Positions 22,897-29,178 of a DNA stretch of 35,857 nucleotides are shown in pieces. The stretch is from positions 1 to 35,857 of the IMG/VR virus record IMGVR_UViG_3300024518_002029. One strand, written 5' to 3'. Under the pieces are notes generated by a model. It was not told the DNA's origin. It saw only the letters and a list, made by a program, of their open reading frames with translations, and did no database searches. The DNA is from a virus. Every line of letters begins with the position of its first letter. Within the stretch, counting starts at the first letter, position 1. Made by a program: the position numbers and the translations under genes.

Positions 22897-23199
22897 CTAA
22901 AAAACGTATCTTCTGACAACCCCCGCCGTAAGCATAGCGTAAACGGGGATGGGCAGAACGGTAAAAACGGGTTGGCCCAAATAGGCCAGTATAAAAGCGG
23001 ACAAGCAGCCCAGCATACCGCTAAGGCAAATCTCGCATGTGGTGTACTTGTAGACGAACCAAGTAAATAGGTTTTCGTCTTTCATTTCCCTTGTGAACTC
23101 TCCCCATTTTGACAGTATATGGTCATTGTGAATTAGTTCGCGGGTAATGATGGTGGCAAGCGTACCGATAAAGGCCGCTAATTCGTAGGCGTAGGCCAT
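22897..23199 (-). CDS. Membrane protein with CEIC motif
   Basis: A 100-residue protein from ATG 23199 (MAYAYELAAFIGTLATIITR), chosen over an upstream in-frame ATG at 23277 that would run through the neighbouring membrane gene. Hydrophobic stretches lie near 6-20 and 62-90 (LGCLSAFILAYLGQPVFTVL). A TTCEICLSG motif at about 51-59 resembles a small-protein family seen in Bacteroidota phages and plasmids with a conserved CxxC before a membrane segment. No function is known to me. It overlaps the upstream gene by 22 nt. Confidence 0.6.
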   Translation of the reverse strand: MAYAYELAAFIGTLATIITRELIHNDHILSKWGEFTREMKDENLFTWFVYKYTTCEICLSGMLGCLSAFILAYLGQPVFTVLPIPVYAMLTAGVVRRYVF

Positions 23200-23369
23200 T
23201 TGGGGTAGGTTAGTGCTGCGATTAGAAAGGGCAAACCGGCTATTGCCATCTTCCAGCCCCAAGGGTAGACTATCCATGCCAGCATTCCAACGGGGAATAA
23301 CAGCACTAGGGCAGCGCCAAAGGAAACGGCTAAGATTAAGAGTCCACGTAGTAAAATCTTTCTTACCAT
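23178..23369 (-). CDS. Small two-segment membrane protein
   Basis: A 63-residue protein from the ATG at 23369, which overlaps the upstream stop as ATGGTAA; an ATG at 23381 would add four residues. Two hydrophobic segments, LLILAVSFGAALVLLFPVGM and a WKMAIAGLPFLIAALTYP segment, make a helical hairpin. It is next to another membrane protein in the tail gene run, which is an odd place for lysis proteins. Function unknown. Confidence 0.55.
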   Translation of the reverse strand: MVRKILLRGLLILAVSFGAALVLLFPVGMLAWIVYPWGWKMAIAGLPFLIAALTYPKWPTPTN

Positions 23370-24031
23370 TCCGTTACGCATTCAAGTTCAGCCCCCAACG
23401 CCAGCGCATTAGCACTAACGCATCGACGGGGCACAATCATAGTTACTTCAAAGTCAATCGCCCCGAAGTCGTAGGGGTAAAGGACGTATTTTCCGACCGT
23501 CTCAGCGTCGTAACTGTACTTGCTGAAAATTGAAACGTCGCGCGGGTTTTGCCTTGCGCTGTCGAACCTGACTTGTGTACCCGTAAACGCTCCGGAGGCA
23601 ACGTTGAAGCCGTCCCTTAGCGCCTCTATCATTGCCCAAGCAAACTGATCGCCAATCGTCCTGTAAGCGTCGTTACTGGCCCCCATTTTGGGCAGGTTCA
23701 GCCAGTAGACCATACGTGCGGAACCCCGCAAATAAACATAGCTGCGGGAAAGTTTAAGGGAAGACGGCGGGGTAGCTTCCGCCATGCCCGCAAGTTCTTC
23801 CCAATAGACTAGATTTTTATAATGATCGGCAGGTACTAAGTCCTCGTACTTCCCCTTATTGTAGCAGGTGTCAGCGTTTACGCCTTCACGAACCGGGAAA
23901 ACCTTTCGGGTTAATCTCCCTTGGTCAACCTCTTGGGTAAACGTAACGGGAATACAAAGACCGCCGTAACGGTCTACAACGCCCAAGCCGGTCAGGGCTG
24001 TTGAGGCGGCGCTTATGGCTGTTGCAATCAA
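23363..24031 (-). CDS. Hypothetical tail/neck protein
   Basis: A 222-residue protein. It overlaps the tail completion gene by 4 nt at its start. There is an N-terminal helix (ATAISAASTALTGLGVVDRY), then a mixed alpha/beta body (VYLRGSARMVYWLNLPKMGA, YVLYPYDFGAIDFEVTMIVP). Position after the gp10-like gene suggests a tail terminator or neck component. No signature is recognised. Confidence 0.6.
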   Translation of the reverse strand: MIATAISAASTALTGLGVVDRYGGLCIPVTFTQEVDQGRLTRKVFPVREGVNADTCYNKGKYEDLVPADHYKNLVYWEELAGMAEATPPSSLKLSRSYVYLRGSARMVYWLNLPKMGASNDAYRTIGDQFAWAMIEALRDGFNVASGAFTGTQVRFDSARQNPRDVSIFSKYSYDAETVGKYVLYPYDFGAIDFEVTMIVPRRCVSANALALGAELECVTEW

Positions 24032-24462
24032 AATGGTAATCCTTTGTTGAGTCGTTCAATAAATACCGCCGTGACTAACTGTAATTCGTCGGTCGTGTTC
24101 GTTAGGATGTTGCCGTCTTTCTTAAACGCTCCGTTTAGTTTGGCTTGGTTGTCCTTATCCCTTGCTTTGATTTCTACCGTGACCACGGCGGGCGACCTGT
24201 CCACAACTTCCGGCTGGATGCTCCGGAATAATTCACCGGTCCGCGTGTAGTCCTTGTGTTGTGTCTGGTAGCCGTTTTTAGACCGGTCGCGGGCGTAGGA
24301 ATCGGTATAGTCCGTGAAGTCTCCGCCGACGCCTTCGCCGCGTTCCTGAATCGTTAGCTGGCGAAGGGCGATGGCCTCATGCGAAGCAACTAACGCGGCG
24401 GCTTCCAGATCGGGAGCGGCGACGAAGTCCCTAAGGTCTTGTATATGTGATTTTAACGACAC
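24028..24462 (-). CDS. Tail completion / neck protein (HK97 gp10-like by position)
   Basis: A 144-residue protein starting with GTG at 24462 (MSLKSHIQDL). The pattern of a helix, a short loop (TDYTDSYARDRSKNGYQTQH), a DYTRTGELFRSI segment and beta strands (VTVEIKARDKDNQAKLNGAF) resembles gp10-type neck proteins that carry an R-T-G-x-L motif. The GTG start is supported by the promoter motif ending exactly 33 nt upstream, as in two other blocks. It is first in its block. Confidence 0.65.
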   Translation of the reverse strand: MSLKSHIQDLRDFVAAPDLEAAALVASHEAIALRQLTIQERGEGVGGDFTDYTDSYARDRSKNGYQTQHKDYTRTGELFRSIQPEVVDRSPAVVTVEIKARDKDNQAKLNGAFKKDGNILTNTTDELQLVTAVFIERLNKGLPF

Positions 24463-24495
24463 GCCACAAAGATGGGTAGTCGGGTTGTTCGTTCT

Positions 24496-24511
24496 GTTGG
24501 AAAATTACACA
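24496..24511 (-). promoter_or_regulatory. Late promoter motif, copy C
   Basis: The minus strand reads TGTGTAATTTTCCAAC; with its flank (CAGAACG) it is identical over 22 nt to the copy at 34847-34868. It lies directly after a terminator and ends 33 nt before the GTG at 24462. The TAATTTTC core is close to the Bacteroidota -7 box TAnnTTTG, but no clear -33 TTTG is placed upstream. Confidence 0.7.
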
Positions 24512-24545
24512 AAGGAAAAGCCCCGCACCGGTTAGGGCGCGGGGC
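24511..24545 (-). terminator. Intrinsic terminator after 24597-24803
   Basis: On the minus strand GCCCCGC (24539-24545) pairs with GCGGGGC (24520-24526), with a further short inner pairing, followed by a U-rich run (TTTTCCTTT). It ends the one-gene unit 24597-24803 directly before the next promoter motif. Confidence 0.8.
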
Positions 24546-24596
24546 TGAGGTTCTTTGGCGGTGGACAAGGCCGCAGGTTAGGTCCGGGGTGGTGGG

Positions 24597-24803
24597 TTAG
24601 TCGTTCAGGTATTCGTTTATATTTTTTACATAGTCGTCAATCCATTGCTTTCTTACTTCGTTTACACCGTAAAGGTTAACTACAACGCTTTCCGTTCCTG
24701 ACCCAATAGTGTGGCCCTGCAAGCTGTATCGGCTCCAATTGATTGCAAATTTTGTTGCCATGTCTCTGGTTGGGAATGTTATCGTTGCGGTTAAAGTATC
24801 CAT
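24597..24803 (-). CDS. Small single-gene unit protein (68 aa)
   Basis: A 68-residue protein beginning MDTLTATITFPTRDMATKFA, then NWSRYSLQGHTIGSG and ending WIDDYVKNINEYLND. The form is a small alpha/beta domain, similar to small proteins I recall from Bacteroidota phages and plasmids, of unknown function. It has its own host-type promoter with a palindrome in the spacer, a strong terminator upstream for the previous block, and its own terminator. It is therefore transcribed separately from the late virion genes and probably controlled by a repressor. An anti-repressor or moron (lysogenic-state) gene are possible roles. Confidence 0.65.
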   Translation of the reverse strand: MDTLTATITFPTRDMATKFAINWSRYSLQGHTIGSGTESVVVNLYGVNEVRKQWIDDYVKNINEYLND

Positions 24804-24855
24804 TTTGTTAGCTGTTTATTGTGTGAAGTAAAAAGCGTTATTGCTTTTCGTTACA

Positions 24856-24902
24856 CAAATATAGGTAACATTATGTTACTATGCAAGTATATCACAAATA
24901 TA
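24856..24902 (-). promoter_or_regulatory. Bacteroidota-type promoter with operator palindrome
   Basis: The minus strand shows TTG (24884-24886), a 20-nt spacer and TATATTTG (24856-24863), fitting the TTG / TAnnTTTG promoter form of Bacteroidota. A 15-nt palindrome GTAACATTATGTTAC (24865-24879) fills most of the spacer, the classical place for a repressor. A second TATATTTGTG lies at 24893-24902, so a tandem promoter is possible. It drives the gene at 24597-24803. Confidence 0.7.
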
Positions 24903-24926
24903 GACTAAAATACTTCAAGCGGACGC

Positions 24927-24962
24927 AAAAAAAAACCCGCTACCAATTAAGGTGGCGGGTTT
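24927..24962 (-). terminator. Strong terminator ending the terminase-portal block
   Basis: On the minus strand a 12-bp stem (24951-24962 with 24933-24944, one T-G pair) and a 6-nt TTAATT loop are followed by about nine U. It ends transcription from the baseplate-type gene 25012-26076 and insulates the next small gene. Confidence 0.88.
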
Positions 24963-25011
24963 TCCGTGATGGCCTTGTTTCGTGTGTCACTAACCCGTTG
25001 CCCGGCTTCGC

Positions 25012-26076
25012 CTAACTAAACGAACGGCGATCATTAAAAGCGTCGGCATGGTAGTAATTTCTTACCCATGTAAGCGTGGCCGAACTAAACACGCTATCGG
25101 CCTGCTTAGAATACTGAATTTGCAGGTCATTAACCGGGTATTCAATTCCCGTTAGTAACCGCGTGGCCGTGATGGTTGCCGCCTTTGACGCTGCCTTAAA
25201 CGGTCCTAAAAGGTCATCGGGCATATCTATTGCAAGGGCTGTTACTTGGTCCTGTGTATTGGCATAGTTAAGGAACCGCTCACCTACCCCGTTCGTCCAA
25301 TAGTCGTCATCCGTCGGTGCGGTAGGCTCCGAAAAGGTCAGGTTCAGGTAAAGTGATGCCGTGAACGGGTTTTGATAGGGGATGCCATCAAATGAGCCTT
25401 CATCGGTGAAGTCGAACCGCCATAGGTCTGCTAATTCATCGTTGGGCCTGCTTGATTGGTCAATTAGGGTCAGGGTGCCGCCTCCTGCCGTACTTGCCGC
25501 ATAAGTGGAAACGAACGTACCACAACGCCCCTTAACCGTTCTAACGACAACCACCTCTGTTCCTGAAGCCGTCGCTGCTGTTCCTGTGAATGGTACTCTG
25601 TCCGTGCCGTCTATCAACACGTTCCCAGCGTTCTCTAATCCTGCAACGTTGTCCGCGAAGGTGAACGCGTAATCTACCCCGCCAACTACGATAGCCGTTG
25701 CTACCGAGGCAATGCCCGCCCGCTGGTCATCACACGCCGAATGCAGGTACATCCAGGCAGAGTAATAATTGTTACTGATTCCCGTCAAGATAACAGAATG
25801 GAGTCCGCAATACTCCGCGCCTATGTCGCCACCGTTGTAAACGTAGAAAGTATTGCCGTCTGCGTCATCGAGGGCCGTTAGCAATGATACGTCAAGGGTA
25901 TAAACCTGCCCGTCATCAGAGGCAAGTTGAAACCGGGTAACGCGATCATCCTGAATGGAGAACGGCATAAGAAAGCGACCGTGCGCAGATAGGCCAAAGC
26001 CGTCATGATCTGCCCGTACACGTTCGCGCGGGTCTTTGTATAGCGGTAGTAGGCTATTGGTGGCGGAACTTCTCAT
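25012..26076 (-). CDS. Large tail/baseplate-type protein
   Basis: A 354-residue, beta-rich protein with a short basic start (SLLPLYKDPRERVRADHDGF) and many Thr, Ser, Asp and Gly. Segments such as FTASLYLNLTFSEPTAPTDD and LLTGIEYPVNDLQIQYSKQA resemble baseplate or fibre-attachment proteins. It overlaps the preceding gene by 4 nt. The texture fits a tail-tip structural protein, but no family can be named. It is the last gene of the terminase-portal block. Confidence 0.6.
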   Translation of the reverse strand: MRSSATNSLLPLYKDPRERVRADHDGFGLSAHGRFLMPFSIQDDRVTRFQLASDDGQVYTLDVSLLTALDDADGNTFYVYNGGDIGAEYCGLHSVILTGISNNYYSAWMYLHSACDDQRAGIASVATAIVVGGVDYAFTFADNVAGLENAGNVLIDGTDRVPFTGTAATASGTEVVVVRTVKGRCGTFVSTYAASTAGGGTLTLIDQSSRPNDELADLWRFDFTDEGSFDGIPYQNPFTASLYLNLTFSEPTAPTDDDYWTNGVGERFLNYANTQDQVTALAIDMPDDLLGPFKAASKAATITATRLLTGIEYPVNDLQIQYSKQADSVFSSATLTWVRNYYHADAFNDRRSFS

Positions 26077-27731
26077 TGTGTTACAGTTTCTACGGTTAAT
26101 GTTTGGGCGCGTCCTGAATAGGTGGCTTTGTCTACTTCGGCATCACCAATAGGGGTGCCTACCAATTGATCGGCATTGTACGTGAAGAAGTCCTCAATAG
26201 GCATATTTAGTTCTTCGGACTTCCTGAGCGGTCTAACGGTGTCGAATGTGACGGGATTAGAATTGATATTGCCAAACGGTGCCGGGGAATCGTGCAAAAA
26301 GAAGCGTTCAGCGATTACCGGCCAGCTTAACGGGCTGTTCAGGTAGTTAACGCCTCCTAAGCCTTGACCTACGATGTAGGTCGCTGTGGTGGCTGTTAAG
26401 GGGTTGGTAGCAACGATGGCTAAACCGTCTTTGTTGATCTTGTCCGGCTGGGAAAGCATGAACGTCACGTTAGTTGTAAACCGGCCCGCTGGCAAGTCTT
26501 CCGTTTTCGTGCCCCCACAAGTGTACTCAATAGGGGTGCCATCAAAAGCGTCATCTGTTACATCGTGCCACGCGTAAGCGAGGAACTTAATATCTGCCGC
26601 ATCGTCATAACTGAATCCGTCAAGGCCGAAATTGCGGCGTATGTCAAAATCTATGCCTACTGATTGCGTAAAGAATGCCGGGTGCTCAATGCGTAGTACG
26701 GTCCCGTCCATGAACCATTGCAAGTTCCAGGACTCAAGTAACTGAAGCACCTCCTTAAGCGTTGTTTCAGCCCTCGTTGCGTTCTGAACAGCATCTACTT
26801 TAGTAATGTCTGTCTTTTGAAATACAATCAGGTTGGCATAGTCTGGCAGGTGGTCGTATGGCCCGCCCGTAACGACTGTACCAAGTGCATTGATACTGAG
26901 AACTTCCGAGCGAACGGTTAACCCTATGTCGGTCGTCATCTGGTCGAGTATGTCAGAAAGCCGGATGCCGTTGTCTGCCGTGGCGATGTTCCCCGCCGTG
27001 AATCCTAATGCTAGGTACTCAATGGTGAAGGTGGATGTAGAGGTGGCAGCACCCAAGTCTACGTCAACGTCACCGTATTCTCTTGTGCCAATGATCGTCA
27101 GCGGCCTAACGTATAGCGTACCGCCTGCGCTTAGCCAATCCGGGCCGGGTGCTGCAACACCGTTAAACTCTTCGCGTTGGTAGGTACTCCGGTGGGATTC
27201 AGTAACAATGTTGGTGTTCAGGTCTTCGTCCCTCGTCTGTACCCATTCGGTAAGCGTCCATCCCAGCGCATCAGGCAAGCAAGCGTCATCGGGGCCAAGT
27301 CCACCACCCGTACAAGTTACCTCGCTAGATAACACGCCGACAGGAGCCGTAGCTTCTACCGTTACCATATTGGGTAAGGATAGGATGTTGAACTTCGTCT
27401 CCCAATTACTTTTAACGGTGGCGAACGGGTCAATAGAGATAGGGGATAGGGTTACGCTGTGGGTAGTGTACTCTCCGCTGGCTGGCAGCATCAGTACTGT
27501 GTCAACCGCAACACCGTAGCGTTGTATTTCTACCGTTATCGTTGCACAAGGGTCTAACGCCCGCAAAGTCGTGATAAACCCGTAGTCAAGCCCCCTAAAG
27601 GTCATATCGGATATAAAACTGGTTCCTCTCCTGTATCGCCCGTCCCTGACAACCTCCCAAACCCAGTCCTCAACAACGGGGGCGATGTTGCGAATAACGG
27701 GTAGTACTATACGTGCGCTGTAACCGTTCAT
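26073..27731 (-). CDS. Baseplate/tail-tip protein (hub-like)
   Basis: A 552-residue protein. The N-terminus (MNGYSARIVLPVIRNIAPVV) is followed by beta domains. A segment near 330-360 (LQLLESWNLQWFMDGTVLRI, then EHPAFF) matches in form the hub domain of tail proteins that mount the spike or fibres. The C-terminus carries a domain around PIEDFFTYNADQLVGTP. Its position among terminase-portal genes rather than after the tape measure is unusual. Family by resemblance only. Confidence 0.6.
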   Translation of the reverse strand: MNGYSARIVLPVIRNIAPVVEDWVWEVVRDGRYRRGTSFISDMTFRGLDYGFITTLRALDPCATITVEIQRYGVAVDTVLMLPASGEYTTHSVTLSPISIDPFATVKSNWETKFNILSLPNMVTVEATAPVGVLSSEVTCTGGGLGPDDACLPDALGWTLTEWVQTRDEDLNTNIVTESHRSTYQREEFNGVAAPGPDWLSAGGTLYVRPLTIIGTREYGDVDVDLGAATSTSTFTIEYLALGFTAGNIATADNGIRLSDILDQMTTDIGLTVRSEVLSINALGTVVTGGPYDHLPDYANLIVFQKTDITKVDAVQNATRAETTLKEVLQLLESWNLQWFMDGTVLRIEHPAFFTQSVGIDFDIRRNFGLDGFSYDDAADIKFLAYAWHDVTDDAFDGTPIEYTCGGTKTEDLPAGRFTTNVTFMLSQPDKINKDGLAIVATNPLTATTATYIVGQGLGGVNYLNSPLSWPVIAERFFLHDSPAPFGNINSNPVTFDTVRPLRKSEELNMPIEDFFTYNADQLVGTPIGDAEVDKATYSGRAQTLTVETVTQ

Positions 27732-27732
27732 T

Positions 27733-28056
27733 TTATACTGGTTTAATTAGTCCGTGCTTAATTAATTTTTTTAGCGCGTTGCGGTAGTTCAACGCTGAAA
27801 CATACTTAGCATCCGGGTTTACCTTGACCTTGCGGTGACGGCTGCTAACCCTCATCCCTCCGGCCATACCTTTGGCGACGGCTAACGTATCGTCGTCCTC
27901 ATAGTCTTCCGGTTGAAGTTCCAGTAATTGACCGCTTAGGAACTCGAACACCTTATGCCCCCGCTTGGGCCGCATCATGCCCACCCATTTTTCTTCTTTC
28001 TTTACGGCAATTTCGACGGTCTGACCTTCCCGGCGTTGTTCTTTCGCTTCCAGCAT
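27733..28056 (-). CDS. Small basic hypothetical protein
   Basis: A 107-residue basic protein (LEAKEQRREGQTVEIAVKKE, then RVSSRHRKVKVNPDAKYVSA). The ATG shares its first base with the stop of the preceding small gene (TAATG). It is co-translated with the MuF and tail-tip genes and may be a virion assembly factor. No family is recognised. Confidence 0.6.
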   Translation of the reverse strand: MLEAKEQRREGQTVEIAVKKEEKWVGMMRPKRGHKVFEFLSGQLLELQPEDYEDDDTLAVAKGMAGGMRVSSRHRKVKVNPDAKYVSALNYRNALKKLIKHGLIKPV

Positions 28057-28259
28057 TATTTGTAAGTATTTATGTCTTGGCCCCTCCGTCCGGCTAAAGT
28101 TTCCGCAAGCGTTTCAGTTGATGGATTAAGCCGGCCCCATGTTCTGCCAATAATGGCGTCGCCTAATGTCTTTCGTTCCACCTTCCCAATCTTAGAAAGA
28201 ATTTCCTTCCTTGTGTAACCGCTAACAGGTCGTGGCCTTCTGCCGTTATTAACGTAAAT
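28056..28259 (-). CDS. Small basic protein without a standard start codon
   Basis: A frame between the MuF-like gene and the next small gene reads IYVNNGRRPRPVSGYTRKEI, then KVERKTLGDAIIGRTWGRLN and ends GQDINTYK. It stops as TAATG on the next gene's ATG, the kind of tight junction seen throughout this operon, and the amino-acid texture is clearly coding. No ATG, GTG or TTG precedes it in frame: a TAA closes the frame 18 nt upstream of the ATT at 28259. The start is therefore ATT (as in infC) or lies later (GTG near residue 27), or a frameshift from the MuF gene is used. Function unknown; a basic, possibly nucleic-acid-binding protein. Confidence 0.5.
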   Translation of the reverse strand: MYVNNGRRPRPVSGYTRKEILSKIGKVERKTLGDAIIGRTWGRLNPSTETLAETLAGRRGQDINTYK

Positions 28260-28284
28260 ATACTGATAATTAGTAGTTTAGCTA

Positions 28285-29178
28285 TCATTTTTGGCAAGGG
28301 ATTAAAGCGTTAATTTCAATTCCTCGCTGCTTTGCTAGTGTCTCAGCCAACTCCTTGGTAATCCACCTGAACACCCCCCGGCATTGCCAACCGCCCATAG
28401 CTACGGTGGTGGGTGTAGAAGTGCGTTTCCCAGCCCATGTAAGCCCATCCCAGCGTTCTATTTCCTCTTTGGTGTAAATGCCGTTGATTCGCTGACAGCA
28501 AAACTTACGGGTGGTAGGTATCGGCCTGCCGTGTGAATAAATGGCATGGGTTAGGTCTAATTCCTCTGCATACACTAGCCCGGTAGTACGGCTAACGTCT
28601 GCAAACAAATTGCCGCTTAGGTTGGCAAACTCCTTTTCCACCAACCCCAAACCCTTACGCCCGATAAAGTCCTGCCGGAACGTCTTGCGGAAGCCCGCAA
28701 TAGTAGATCGGCCCGCAATAGCAGAACTAACCCGACTTAATACCTGACGTTTCAGGTTGTCGCCCGTCAAATTATCCAAGTACGTACCCGATACTATTTG
28801 CCGCGTCTGATTATCGTAACCTAACGAAAGTAATACCTGCCGTATCGCCGTGTCCCTTATGGACGGTCCTACTTCATTGCGGGTTTGGTAGTAGTCGCCA
28901 TTGAGCGATACCAACCGGCGAACATTGCGAACCAACCAAGGAAGCAGTTGAGCCAACAGCCCGTTTTGCGATACCGTCACGGCGCTGGCTACATCGCCCT
29001 GTAAGGCTGTATTCGCCGCGTTACGTGCGATGCGACCGCCCTCCGTTTCTAATCCATCCAGTATGCCCGCTATGCGCTCAAACAAGGAAGTTTGGGCGCG
29101 TTTCACCCACCCCCTAAGCGTTTCGCCTAATTGAGCAATGAGTTTGTTTATCGCTGATTGTATTTCTCGTCTGTTCAT
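28285..29178 (-). CDS. MuF-like minor head protein (SPP1 gp7/Mu gpF family)
   Basis: A 297-residue protein. The C-terminal third carries the family signature: TTRKFC (222-227), then GGWQCRGVFRWI (262-273), corresponding to the TRxxC...GGxxCRxxxxW pattern of the MuF head domain. The N-terminal half is helical (LGETLRGWVKRAQTSLFERI). It follows the portal gene by one shared base, the standard location, where it takes part in head assembly or as an ejected component. The family is confident. Confidence 0.85.
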   Translation of the reverse strand: MNRREIQSAINKLIAQLGETLRGWVKRAQTSLFERIAGILDGLETEGGRIARNAANTALQGDVASAVTVSQNGLLAQLLPWLVRNVRRLVSLNGDYYQTRNEVGPSIRDTAIRQVLLSLGYDNQTRQIVSGTYLDNLTGDNLKRQVLSRVSSAIAGRSTIAGFRKTFRQDFIGRKGLGLVEKEFANLSGNLFADVSRTTGLVYAEELDLTHAIYSHGRPIPTTRKFCCQRINGIYTKEEIERWDGLTWAGKRTSTPTTVAMGGWQCRGVFRWITKELAETLAKQRGIEINALIPCQK

